Assembly: GCF_900580675.1 (NCBI RefSeq) | Contig: NZ_UTBG01000147.1 | Coordinates: 26,246-90,245 of the forward strand | Direction: 5' to 3' | Length of the DNA: 64,000 bases | Source: Pseudomonas viridiflava | Lineage (GTDB): Bacteria > Pseudomonadota > Gammaproteobacteria > Pseudomonadales > Pseudomonadaceae | Made by a program: the position numbers and the translations under genes | The notes under the pieces: generated by a model | The model's database searches: none | Told to the model about the DNA's origin: nothing | The model's input: only the letters and a program-made list of their open reading frames with translations | Shown: piece by piece, positions 7,601-15,416 of the stretch | Layout: each line of letters opens with the position of its first letter | How positions within the stretch are numbered: the first letter of the stretch is position 1

Positions 7601-9887
7601 CGGTATTCTGGTCATTCATGACAAGCTTTCGCAATGCTGCGTGGTCTACTGGCCCACCGCACCGGATGCCGCGACCATCACTGAACACGCCAGCCTGCAA
7701 GATGCACACGCCCATCTCAATCGCAGAGGTGCGTTGCCCGATAATGTCACGGCATTGTCCCGTCACGTCGCGCCCGGTTGGGCGTTTGACGCGATCACGC
7801 CCTATCCTGGGAAAACACGCGGCGGGTGGGCGATGTTGCGCTCGCTTTATATGCCGCCTGGCTATGCACTCGTGCGGGGCGTGTGGCGCGGCATAGACTT
7901 CGTGCGTTCATTCAACATCAAGCACCTTGAACCCACCCCGAGAGTCGAGGAGATCGAAACGCAGGTTCTCGAGCAGATTGCCAGCGACGCGCTGAACTGG
8001 CTGGCGCTGGTGCCGACGGCGCATTGCGATGCCGAACATTTGCTGTATCAGGCGCGGGTGTTGGCGCTGCTGCGTGATGCGCAAGCCAACAGCAACTCCA
8101 GCAAGGTCCTGGCTACGTATCGCGAACAGCGGGTACAGGATGAGCACGCTACCCGCGCACGAGCATTACTCTCGATGGTCGTACCGTTTTTCGGGTTGGG
8201 GAATCAGGTGTATGAGTTGCTGCTCCTGTCGCGGCGTTATCACCGCAGCGGTGATCCGCACGATGCGGTGGACGTCGGGTTTGCCGCAGCGTTTTTGGCC
8301 ATCGACCTTCTGTTGACCTTTGTGCCTGGCCCCAAACTGAAGTCAGGCGCCCTGGCTCGCCCAAGGGCTCGCCCGATGGGTGCCGGCTTCAGTCGGCTTG
8401 ATCGCTCACCGGTCTCGCCAGCGTCGGCGTCGCTGCCGGTCAATCAGCTCAAGCCTCTGGAGCGTTTCAGGCTGGCGGGCAAGCCTGAAGACGCTGTCGC
8501 GCTCAAGGGCTTTGGCGAAAGAGGGGTATACGTGAAGGGCGGCGAGCATTTCATCGTGGATGAGGCGCACCACTACCCGATTCATAGACGAGATGGCGAA
8601 GCGTTTTTTCGCTTGAAGAACAAAGACGCGCCCGGCACCAACGAGTTGATCCTGACTGTGAAAGAACCCCGGGAATGGCTGCTGACAGCCGATGCACCCG
8701 TGGCCGGGCCGAGTTCCAGGGCTCTGAGGCCCTGGCCAGCACCCGCCGAGACGGTGGTCTGGCAGCCACCGAGCGTGCGCACGGCGACGGAGGCGCGAAT
8801 TCTTCAGTCATCCGTGCCAGGCAATGACTGGTTCAGTTGGCGGGCTCGAGTGCCCGGGGCGCAGTCGTTGAGTGACGCGGGTGGCGGCGTGTTTCATGTG
8901 CACCTTGAACCGCCGGGGTTTCCCTACAACGCTATTTATGTGGGAGGCCGGTATGACACTGCGACGCTATCGGGGATCGGCTACTACCGGCTGCTTCACC
9001 AAGGCAATCATGCGCCCCTGAACAGGATCGCGTTTATCGGCAGGGACGAACTTCTGGTTTCACCAGCGCGTGTTGATATCGAGCGTTGGACAACCACTGG
9101 GTTGGGTGAGCAGCCCATTCCGGTGTCTCGTACGCCAACGGGTGAATGGCAGCTGCATGCCCCCCTGTTCAACGGGCCGCTGGAGCCGGAGATAGGCAGG
9201 GCTTTTCCGTCCATGATGCTTAAAACGCGGGAATTTACGGCTGCCAGGTTGATCGAGCTGGCGGACACGTCCCGCCCGGCGACAGCCAGCCATTTACTCA
9301 ATGTTCGTGCGACGCTGGACAGCTGGCTGACGCCCAGCCCCGTGAAGCTTGGCCAGACCGATGATTTGCTGATGATGTTGCGTCCCTTCGAGAGAAAGGG
9401 CAATACGTTACTCATTGGTTACGAAGGCAAGGCGCCGGGCTTCACGCGTGTCGACTTCAGCCCTTCTGAAGCGTTAGACCCGAGGCTTAGAACCGGGGGC
9501 GCGCAGGTCACAGCGCAAAGACAGACCGTGCAGCGAGCGGCCGTCAGGAATGTACTGGAGCAACAGGGTTTCAGCGTTCAGGAATGGCAGGTAAGGCGAA
9601 GTAATATAATCAGTCATGAAGCGGTGGTGACTCACCCTGGGTCAACTCAGCTGTACTACCTGTGCTATCACTGGGTTGAGCGCGCGAACATTCTGCTCCA
9701 GGCCCGGCTGACTGATCATTGGATCAATGTGGCGATCAAGTCGCAGGGGAAATCCGCCTTGGCGGTGATGGTCAGGGATGCGATGGCAGAACAGCGGCTG
9801 GTCCGCCTCGTCTCCGGTGTTCAATGGGCGCGATGGGGGGGTAACCTTCCCCCCACCGTTTATATTGTCAGAGTGAACCCGCTCTAG
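4626..9887 (+). CDS. Giant DUF6543 / dermonecrotic-toxin-like protein
   Basis: This 1753-residue protein resembles the pseudomonad 'dermonecrotic toxin domain' (DUF6543) family. Two segments look like that fold: residues about 275-320 (PGVTRNYYEYPSCYQLQCGL) and about 967-1031 (HLVGHTLQHDRYIAGILVIH, then YWPTAPDAAT). Two hydrophobic stretches near 1180-1201 and 1216-1238 could be membrane-inserting helices, as expected in large translocating toxins. The C-terminal 500 residues match no catalytic domain I recognise. The frame is open from 4506, but that start lies inside the hiuH terminator, so the GTG at 4626 (VTSSTDRSPEP) is preferred, though its ribosome site is weak. No signal peptide is evident. 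There is no obvious immunity gene; the neighbour is a convergent LysE-type exporter overlapping by 20 bp. Toxin activity is inferred from family only. Confidence 0.7.
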   Translation: MTSSTDRSPEPSFSPTDDFDEADVFDGDPLQALRIQLAQRINASAHPSQLVNQLAIVDRRCAQAARQLSRLILKAPKVLRVIRGELRKAFDLDPDSLLFTEPKPPAVAQRVDNLTDRALRLLVLPSVPINLNHFTAVSLKHAPTRRLPFTPLEALRRVIALNLFAPLAQARSEYWQALSSGSWLTRQERWVELYTQQFADQAFVARQLDELSSGGAALVQALVDAPAAEARQRAGEQWARIRVSKLMWPGAGPRLLPIPGALHIYREGEPAGTPHVMYLPGVTRNYYEYPSCYQLQCGLVELINGALFDELWQCLPLRRRHEACRPSGVEAAAPSPDVGPGSALTGDALAFSALAVLEGQWENELACAVSINHAQIFSGRRPTSAINAERFLAYFERTRTRWVGEARLGSLRRELLNWDEQRRRHEIIFASTATGLAMNTTRQQIKRFEKGLVTLLDPLDPNAETPALQAFAALEDQRKVQAQTLSTLLKDAQLQLFDIAFWKARPAGKHKRLDSVMHAWTGLLRSEIKRQYQLARVRAPHRDLLLDVLDKPLASQRQGSDTCVLSVSVGSGADVFQPLHSLFAVTRAAALDDPEQRVPVVLCAFGREGGVATFASLGALTRSIKASLDGRDESLLWHYVERQTRAAVRAQAANQTLAVRYEPIEGNPVLFAFNRLLKCYVTLQRGMDGSPQVFSETQDAQLGRQLLAVELEAHLNAPASDALMQAKAHFDLVRTAAGAQKKPPAWLVDATAASHKRFKYLLGRYLRDAFAYEDRLRLRLPDLYTFARGILIDRLRKDGLYPTLDIDTPFIEMPDHVDGRFCGWESACVVGDRNEVLTPSSQRTRLSLLQLALHNLDPQMMPTRWRFKYAQYLQPAWKPLLSTDYLIDMVSSLDIGGQYDALINRVFSPRTVMENRLSSERVPELLVRLLSSGCEVDLYSAVQQGLTVNAQSLFTTAMAARTAEGLNKNGHQVHFHVVHLVGHTLQHDRYIAGILVIHDKLSQCCVVYWPTAPDAATITEHASLQDAHAHLNRRGALPDNVTALSRHVAPGWAFDAITPYPGKTRGGWAMLRSLYMPPGYALVRGVWRGIDFVRSFNIKHLEPTPRVEEIETQVLEQIASDALNWLALVPTAHCDAEHLLYQARVLALLRDAQANSNSSKVLATYREQRVQDEHATRARALLSMVVPFFGLGNQVYELLLLSRRYHRSGDPHDAVDVGFAAAFLAIDLLLTFVPGPKLKSGALARPRARPMGAGFSRLDRSPVSPASASLPVNQLKPLERFRLAGKPEDAVALKGFGERGVYVKGGEHFIVDEAHHYPIHRRDGEAFFRLKNKDAPGTNELILTVKEPREWLLTADAPVAGPSSRALRPWPAPAETVVWQPPSVRTATEARILQSSVPGNDWFSWRARVPGAQSLSDAGGGVFHVHLEPPGFPYNAIYVGGRYDTATLSGIGYYRLLHQGNHAPLNRIAFIGRDELLVSPARVDIERWTTTGLGEQPIPVSRTPTGEWQLHAPLFNGPLEPEIGRAFPSMMLKTREFTAARLIELADTSRPATASHLLNVRATLDSWLTPSPVKLGQTDDLLMMLRPFERKGNTLLIGYEGKAPGFTRVDFSPSEALDPRLRTGGAQVTAQRQTVQRAAVRNVLEQQGFSVQEWQVRRSNIISHEAVVTHPGSTQLYYLCYHWVERANILLQARLTDHWINVAIKSQGKSALAVMVRDAMAEQRLVRLVSGVQWARWGGNLPPTVYIVRVNPL

Positions 9888-10509
9888 TTTTGATCAGCGA
9901 GAAAACGCCGGCACAGCCGAACAGTGCCGCACTGACGCGGTTAAACCAGCTTTGGCCGGCACCGCTGCGCAAATACCGTGCAGCGCCATGGGCGCCCAGG
10001 CCGTAGGCCAGTTTGCAGAGCAAATCAAGGACGGTCCACGTGGCGATCATGACCAGCAACTGCGGCAGGAAGGGTTGCTGGCTGCTCAGAAATTGCGGCA
10101 GGAAGGCGGCAAAAAACAGAATGTCCTTGGGGTTGCTGGCGCCCAGCACAAAAGCGCGTCCGAACAGTGCACGAAAACGCGGCACTGGCGCGGCCTGCGG
10201 CACAGTCGCGCCCTGGGACGGCAGCCGTGATTGCTGCCAGCTCTGCCAGGCGAGATAAAACAGGTACAGCGCGCCGACGATTTTCAACGCGCTGAAGAGG
10301 TGTTCGGAAGCGAGCAGCAATGCGCCCAGGCCCAGCGCCGACGCGCTCAACAGGCAGATCGAGGCGATCACCCCGCCCAGAAACGCCGGGTACGAGCGGC
10401 GCAGCCCGTAGTTCAGGCTGTTGCTGATCATCAGCAACGACAGCGGCCCTGGTATCAGGATCACCACCAGCGCAGCGCCGCTGAACAGCAGCCAGGTTTC
10501 CAGACTCAT
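9868..10509 (-). CDS. LysE/RhtB-family amino-acid exporter
   Basis: A 213-residue inner-membrane protein with about six hydrophobic helices and the family signature near the N-terminus (VVILIPGPLSLLMISNSLNYG), then GASNPKDILFFAAFLPQF in the middle. RhtB/LysE proteins export amino acids or analogues; the substrate cannot be read from sequence. The start has AGGAG 8 nt upstream. It lies 15 bp downstream of the NCS2 permease on the same strand, so the two may be cotranscribed. Its 3' end overlaps the toxin-like gene tail-to-tail by 20 bp. Confidence 0.88.
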   Translation of the reverse strand: MSLETWLLFSGAALVVILIPGPLSLLMISNSLNYGLRRSYPAFLGGVIASICLLSASALGLGALLLASEHLFSALKIVGALYLFYLAWQSWQQSRLPSQGATVPQAAPVPRFRALFGRAFVLGASNPKDILFFAAFLPQFLSSQQPFLPQLLVMIATWTVLDLLCKLAYGLGAHGAARYLRSGAGQSWFNRVSAALFGCAGVFSLIKTRAGSL

Positions 10510-10524
10510 TGCATGCTCCTTTTT

Positions 10525-11871
10525 CTATAGAAAGATGAACTTGGCGATAAAGATCGCGCACAGCACCCACAGGCTCACGGAGATCTCACGGTACTTGCCG
10601 GTGCCGGCCTTGAGCGCCACGTAAGTGATAAAGCCCAGGGCGATACCGTCGGCGACCGAAAAGGTCAGGGGCATCATGATCGCGGTGACGATCGCCGGAA
10701 TGCTGTCGGTGGCCTCGTCCCAATTGATGTGGGCCATGCTCGCCATCATCAGCATCGCGACGTAGATCAATGCGCCCGCCGTGGCATAGGCCGGAATCAT
10801 GCCGGCCAGCGGTGCAAAAAACATCGCCGCCACAAACAGCACGCCGACCGTCACGGCCGTCAGCCCGGTACGGCCACCGGCGGCGACACCCGCAGCGCTT
10901 TCCACGTAGCTGGTGACCGGCGGTACGCCGACCATGGCACCAAACACGCTCGAGGCGCTGTCGGCCTTCAAGGCACGGGACAGGTTATCGATCTTGCCGT
11001 CGGCATTCACCAGCCCGGCGCGTTGCGCAACGCCCATCAGTGTACCGGCAGTGTCAAACATGTGCACAAAAAGAAAGGCGAATACCACACTGATCATGCT
11101 GACATTGAATACACCTTTCACGTCCATCGCCATCCAGGTGGGCGCAAGGCTGGGCGGGGTGGAGAGAATCCCGTTGTAGTGCACCAGGCCCAGGCCCCAA
11201 CCGGCGAGGGTGACGGCGATAATGCTGATCAGGATCGCGCCGAATACCCGGTGGTAGCTGAGGATGGCGATGAGCAGGAAGCACACCGCCGCCAGCAGCG
11301 GCGCCGGCTCGTGCAGCGAGCCAAGCTTGATCAGCGTGGCCGGGCTGTCGACGATGATGCCCGCGGTTTTCAGGCCGATCACCCCGAGAAACAACCCGAC
11401 GCCGGCGCCCATGGCGTGGCGCAGGCTCACCGGAATGCTGTTGAGCAGCCATTCACGCACCCGCGAAAGGGTGAGGCCCATGAACAGCACGCCGGAAATA
11501 AACACCGCACCCAGCGCGGTTTCCCAGTGGTAGCCCATGGTGCCGACCACGGTATAAGTGAAAAACGCGTTGAGGCCCATGCCCGGCGCCAGGCCGACTG
11601 GCCAGTTGGCGTACAGGCCCATCAACAGGCAGCCCAGTGCCGCGGCGATGCAGGTGGCAACGAACGCCGCGCCGTGGTCGATACCGGCGTCGGCCATGAT
11701 GTTGGGGTTGACGAAAATGATGTAAGCCATGGTGATGAAGGTGGTGAGGCCGGCGATCAGCTCGGTCTTCACTGTGGTGCCATGCAAGCGCAGTTTGAAC
11801 AGGCGTTCCAGCCAGCCGTTCTGTGAGGGGGCAAGGTCCAGCGTCGGGGCTTCGGATTTGCGGCTATCCAC
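10525..11871 (-). CDS. NCS2-family purine permease (AzgA-type)
   Basis: A 448-residue proton-coupled nucleobase transporter of the adenine/guanine/hypoxanthine branch. Visible family motifs are AGLTTFITMAYIIFVNP (first helix), GLAPGMGLNAFFTY (substrate loop), GVGLFLGVIGLKTAGI and GVPPVTSYVESAAGVAAGGRTGL (the NCS2 signature with its acidic residue). It starts at a GTG (11871) with GAGGAG 8 nt upstream. The neighbouring uric-acid operon and the TTGTATACAA palindrome 130 bp upstream support a purine role; exact base specificity is unresolved. Confidence 0.9.
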   Translation of the reverse strand: MDSRKSEAPTLDLAPSQNGWLERLFKLRLHGTTVKTELIAGLTTFITMAYIIFVNPNIMADAGIDHGAAFVATCIAAALGCLLMGLYANWPVGLAPGMGLNAFFTYTVVGTMGYHWETALGAVFISGVLFMGLTLSRVREWLLNSIPVSLRHAMGAGVGLFLGVIGLKTAGIIVDSPATLIKLGSLHEPAPLLAAVCFLLIAILSYHRVFGAILISIIAVTLAGWGLGLVHYNGILSTPPSLAPTWMAMDVKGVFNVSMISVVFAFLFVHMFDTAGTLMGVAQRAGLVNADGKIDNLSRALKADSASSVFGAMVGVPPVTSYVESAAGVAAGGRTGLTAVTVGVLFVAAMFFAPLAGMIPAYATAGALIYVAMLMMASMAHINWDEATDSIPAIVTAIMMPLTFSVADGIALGFITYVALKAGTGKYREISVSLWVLCAIFIAKFIFL

Positions 11872-12000
11872 AGCGAGTACTCCTCAAGAGTTTTATTGTT
11901 ATTTCCAGCGCCGGTCACAGGTGTGGGCAACAGCGCTTTGAGGTACTGGCGGGTTTTAGTTGACCAATAGGTCAGGAACTCGCACGAAGCGAATTATGCT

Positions 12001-12012
12001 TTTGTATACAAA
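12001..12012. promoter_or_regulatory. TTTGTATACAAA palindrome upstream of the purine permease
   Basis: A perfect 12-bp palindrome lies in the 188-bp gap between the permease start and the MarR gene's 3' end. Its core equals the site upstream of puuE at 3816, suggesting shared control of import and degradation. Confidence 0.5.
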
Positions 12013-12059
12013 GAAAGCAAATAATGTTTTCGATTATCTGTACGAAAGGGGATGAAAGG

Positions 12060-12494
12060 CTAATTTGCAGCACTGAGTGCCTGATTCACCGCCAGCCAGC
12101 CCTTCACGGCTTCTTCTCCGGCCTCGCCGAAGGCGCGTTGCAACAGTTTCACCTGTTCGCGACGCAGCGACTGCTCGAAACTCTGCCCCTCTTCAGTCAG
12201 TTCCAGCAGGCGTTTGCGCTTGTCGGCTTCGGAGGCAACGCTGTTCACCAGGTGCATTTCCTGCAATTGGCGCAGCGGCATGTTCAACGCCTGCTTGCTC
12301 ACACCGAGTAGTTCCAGCAATTCCTTCACGCTCAAGGCCGGGTAGCGCGCGATGAAAAACACGATGCGCTGGTGCACCCGGCTCAGGCCACGGCGTTCGA
12401 GCATTTCGTCGGCCTTGGCGGTGAATGCCTGGTAGCCGAAGAAGAACGCTTCCATGGCCTGTTGCTGGCTGCTTTGGTTTTTAAGGTCAAGCAT
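12060..12494 (-). CDS. MarR-family transcriptional regulator
   Basis: A 144-residue winged-helix regulator. The HTH is visible as SVKELLELLGVSKQALNMPLRQL (split by the recognition helix near residues 60-80), followed by the wing ASEADKRKRLLELTEEG. The much longer open frame on this strand is a shadow of the aminotransferase; the ATG at 12494 is chosen because the MarR domain begins just after it. It is divergent from the aminotransferase-GST pair across 81 bp containing an inverted repeat, so it probably represses that pair and itself. Confidence 0.88.
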   Translation of the reverse strand: MLDLKNQSSQQQAMEAFFFGYQAFTAKADEMLERRGLSRVHQRIVFFIARYPALSVKELLELLGVSKQALNMPLRQLQEMHLVNSVASEADKRKRLLELTEEGQSFEQSLRREQVKLLQRAFGEAGEEAVKGWLAVNQALSAAN

Positions 12495-12527
12495 GTTGAC
12501 GTATCCACTCAAGCTGTCGTAATTTCG

Positions 12528-12542
12528 GTCAACCAGTTTGAC
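12528..12542. promoter_or_regulatory. Inverted repeat in the MarR/aminotransferase gap
   Basis: GTCAA-N5-TTGAC is a perfect 15-bp dyad in the 81-bp divergent gap. A second TTGACGTAT lies at the MarR gene start (12496) and overlaps in sequence with the right half here. The size and position suit a MarR dimer site. Confidence 0.45.
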
Positions 12543-12575
12543 GTATTTCCCACAGGCTTTGCTACCGGTGACCTT

Positions 12576-13742
12576 ATGGCCTTCTCTGAACGTGTTACGC
12601 GCCTCAAAAGCTCCTTGATCCGTGAAATTCTCGCGGCAGCCCAGCGCCCGGAAGTGATGTCGTTCGCCGGTGGCCTGCCGGCCGAGGCCATGCTGCCTGC
12701 GTTGAATTGGGATGACATGCCGCTGAACATCGGCCAATACGGCATGAGTGAAGGCGAGCCGCGCTTGCGTGAATTGCTCGCGGCCGAGGCGCGCGCCCTC
12801 GGCGTGCCGTGCCAGGCCAGCCAGGTGCTCGTGGTCAGCGGCTCCCAGCAAACCCTGGACCTGGCGGCCAAGTTGTACATCGACAAGGGCACTAAAATCC
12901 TGCTGGAGGGCCCGACCTACCTGGCCGCGCTGCAGATCTTCCAGCTGTTCGGTGCCGACTGCCTCACCGTGCAGCTGGAGGCAGATGGCCCGGACCTGGG
13001 CGCATTGCGCGCCAACCTCGAACGCCATCGCCCGGCGTTCATCTACCTGATCCCGACCTTCCAGAACCCATCCGCGGTGCGCTACAGCGAGGCCAAGCGC
13101 GCAGCGGTCGCCGCGCTGCTTGATGAGTTCGGCGTGACCCTGATCGAAGACGAACCCTACCGCGAACTGACGTTCGATGGCGGCAGCGCGCAGCCCATCG
13201 CCGGGCGCCTGAAAAAGGCCAGCTGGATCTACACCGGCACCGTCTCCAAGACGCTGTTGCCCGGCCTGCGCGTGGGTTACCTGATCGCCAGCCCGGACCT
13301 GTTTCCGCATTTGCTCAAGCTCAAGCAGTCGGCAGACCTGCACACCAACCGCGTCGGCCAGTGGCAGGCCATGCAGTGGATCGGCACACAGAAATACCAG
13401 GAGCATCTGGTGGCGCTGCGCAGCTTTTACCGTGAACGCCGCGACGCATTCCAGGCCGCGCTGGAACGCCACTTCGGTGACCTCGCCGACTGGCAAGTGC
13501 CCCAGGGTGGATTATTCTTCTGGCTGACCTTGAAACAGCCGCTCGATACCCGCACCTTGTTGGCTCCTGCGCTCGATCAGGACGTCGCGTTCATGCCCGG
13601 TGAACCGTTCTTTTCCGAGCCGGACCAGCACCTTGGCTCACTGCGGCTGAATTTCAGCCATATCGACCCGGCGCGCCTGGATGAAGGTCTCAGGCGTCTG
13701 GCCGCAGTGGTCCGTCAAGCACAGCACGCGCAAGCGGCATAA
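12576..13742 (+). CDS. PLP-dependent aminotransferase (class I/II, LysN/2-aminoadipate-like)
   Basis: A 388-residue fold-type-I PLP enzyme. It shows SFAGGLPAEAMLP near the N-terminus, GSQQTLDLAAKL (cofactor phosphate loop), IPTFQNPSAVRYS, the Asp of IEDEPYRELTF and the Schiff-base Lys in TGTVSKTLLPGLRVGYL. The C-terminal Arg of LRLNFSH binds the substrate carboxylate. This subgroup includes aromatic and 2-aminoadipate transaminases and the catalytic half of MocR regulators; no HTH is attached here. The ATG at 12576 (MAFSERV) is preferred to upstream in-frame codons that lie within the divergent MarR gene. It is followed 10 bp later by a GST gene. Confidence 0.88.
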   Translation: MAFSERVTRLKSSLIREILAAAQRPEVMSFAGGLPAEAMLPALNWDDMPLNIGQYGMSEGEPRLRELLAAEARALGVPCQASQVLVVSGSQQTLDLAAKLYIDKGTKILLEGPTYLAALQIFQLFGADCLTVQLEADGPDLGALRANLERHRPAFIYLIPTFQNPSAVRYSEAKRAAVAALLDEFGVTLIEDEPYRELTFDGGSAQPIAGRLKKASWIYTGTVSKTLLPGLRVGYLIASPDLFPHLLKLKQSADLHTNRVGQWQAMQWIGTQKYQEHLVALRSFYRERRDAFQAALERHFGDLADWQVPQGGLFFWLTLKQPLDTRTLLAPALDQDVAFMPGEPFFSEPDQHLGSLRLNFSHIDPARLDEGLRRLAAVVRQAQHAQAA

Positions 13743-13752
13743 GGGGAGCCCC

Positions 13753-14355
13753 ATGTACAAGGTTTATGGCGATTACAAATCGGGCAACTGCTACAAGGTC
13801 AAACTGATGCTCAGCCTGCTGGGCATCCCGTACCAATGGGTGGACGTGGACATCCTCAAGGGTGACACCCAGACCGCCGAATTCCTGGCCAAGAACCCCA
13901 ACGGCAAGATCCCGGTGCTTGAACTCGAAGACGGCACCTGCCTGTGGGAATCCAACGCGATCCTCAACTTCCTCGCCGATGGCAGCGAATTCCTGCCCGC
14001 CGAGCCTCGCCTGCGTACACAAGTGCTGCAGTGGCAGTTTTTCGAGCAGTACAGCCACGAGCCGTATATCGCGGTGGCGCGGTTTATCCAGTTCTACCTG
14101 AACATGCCCGAGGACCGCCTTGACGAGTACAAAACCACTCACAAGGGCGGCTACAAGGCGTTGAAAGTGATGGAGCGTCAGCTGCAAGCCACGCCGTACC
14201 TGGTGGGCGAGCAATATTCGATTGCCGATATCGCGCTGTACGCCTACACCCATGTGGCGCATGAAGGGGGTTTTGACCTGACGCCGTACCCGGCGGTGCA
14301 GGCCTGGCTGGCACGCGTTGCCAGCCATCCCAAGCATGTGGCGATGCTCGGCTAG
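13753..14355 (+). CDS. Glutathione S-transferase family protein
   Basis: The 200-residue protein has an N-terminal thioredoxin-fold domain (MYKVYGDYKSGNCYKVKLML, then NPNGKIPVLELEDG with the cis-Pro and the WESNAIL glutathione site) and a C-terminal helical domain (YLVGEQYSIADIALYAYTHVA, the N-capping box). AAGGGGAG precedes the ATG at 13753. It is cotranscribed with the aminotransferase and probably under the divergent MarR. The substrate is unknown. Its 3' end overlaps the convergent squalene-synthase-like gene by 4 bp. Confidence 0.88.
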   Translation: MYKVYGDYKSGNCYKVKLMLSLLGIPYQWVDVDILKGDTQTAEFLAKNPNGKIPVLELEDGTCLWESNAILNFLADGSEFLPAEPRLRTQVLQWQFFEQYSHEPYIAVARFIQFYLNMPEDRLDEYKTTHKGGYKALKVMERQLQATPYLVGEQYSIADIALYAYTHVAHEGGFDLTPYPAVQAWLARVASHPKHVAMLG

Positions 14356-15413
14356 GCAGCCGGCGCTCGCCCCAATGGCGTCAGCGGCAGCCTGTGCGAG
14401 GCAATCTTGTACAGCAGCCGCAGGCCCAGGTTGGAGCGTTGCGACAGCCGCGTCAGCTGCATGACCCTGCGCACCTCGGCACGCGAAACCTTGACGGCTG
14501 CGCCAGGGCTTTTCCTGACGCGGCGCAAGGTCAACAATGCCAGGCCGAGTGTCCACACCATGAAGCGTCGAATTCCCGTGTGCCGGGTCGGGATGATCAT
14601 TACGTACTGAAGTGCCCGTTGCAGATGGGCGTGAGCGGTGCCGATCAACTCTTCCACGGCCTTTGGGTGGCTGTCATGGTCCGCCAGCAAGTCGCGGGGC
14701 AGCCAGCTGACGCCGCGCGCGCGATCCTCTTCCTGATCCTTGAGAATATTGGTCAGCTGTAAACCGTTGCCCAAAGACACCCCCAGCTGACACAACCTGT
14801 CGCGATGTACCGCCAGCGACGGATCAAAGTCGATAAACAGTTCGGTCAGCATTTCCCCGACCACGCCGGCCACGCAGTAACAGTAGCGGTCCAGGTCTTC
14901 ACGGCTGTTTAACCCGTTCAAACCGGTGTCCTGAAAGTCGAGCATGCCTTGGGTCATCACGGACAGGCAGTCGCGGATGGCCTGACGCTGCGCCGGGTTG
15001 AGCGTGCGGTTGGCGGCCAGGACCAGGGGCAAGTGCCTGATCAGGTCGCGTTCGGCTGCAAGCGTCTGGTCTGTCAGGTGCCTGCTCAGTTCATCGCTTA
15101 AGTGGCCGTCATGCGCAGCGCCCATCACGGTGTCGAGGTAGGCGCGCTGGTAATGCTGTTTCTGCTCGCGGCTCAAGCCGGGTTCATCCTCAATGGTGTC
15201 GGCCATTCTGCAGAGCAGGTAAGCGTTGGTCACCGCTGCAGCCAGTTCGGCGGGCAATTGCGGGATAGTCAGCGCGAATGTACGTGACACCTGCGGCAGG
15301 ATTTCATCCTGGTAGCGCAGCGCCTCCTCGGTCACCCACGCCTGTTGGCACACTGTGTAGTCGGTGCCGACGGGCTGGTCGCTGCGATCAACCCGTATCA
15401 GTGACTCCTCCAT
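14352..15413 (-). CDS. Squalene-synthase-like prenyltransferase
   Basis: A 353-residue member of the squalene/phytoene synthase family, longer than HpnC/HpnD (about 280) and closer in pattern to single-enzyme squalene synthases. The first Asp-rich motif is CRMADTIEDE (Asp72, Asp76). The second is LTNILKDQEEDRARG (Asp226, Asp230). Between them is YCYCVAGVVGEMLTELF, which resembles the eukaryotic-type squalene synthase block. The expected reaction is condensation of two farnesyl diphosphates to presqualene diphosphate and then squalene. Its start is 3 bp after the stop of the cyclase gene, so the two form one transcription unit. A dehydrosqualene product cannot be excluded. No HpnE-like or desaturase gene is adjacent. 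Confidence 0.85.
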   Translation of the reverse strand: MEESLIRVDRSDQPVGTDYTVCQQAWVTEEALRYQDEILPQVSRTFALTIPQLPAELAAAVTNAYLLCRMADTIEDEPGLSREQKQHYQRAYLDTVMGAAHDGHLSDELSRHLTDQTLAAERDLIRHLPLVLAANRTLNPAQRQAIRDCLSVMTQGMLDFQDTGLNGLNSREDLDRYCYCVAGVVGEMLTELFIDFDPSLAVHRDRLCQLGVSLGNGLQLTNILKDQEEDRARGVSWLPRDLLADHDSHPKAVEELIGTAHAHLQRALQYVMIIPTRHTGIRRFMVWTLGLALLTLRRVRKSPGAAVKVSRAEVRRVMQLTRLSQRSNLGLRLLYKIASHRLPLTPLGRAPAA

Positions 15414-15416
15414 GGT

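Noticed and set aside
12060..13496. 478-codon frame antisense to the aminotransferase
   Set aside because: Only the MarR part (12060-12494) shows a protein family; the rest is the complement of a well-supported gene in high-G+C DNA.
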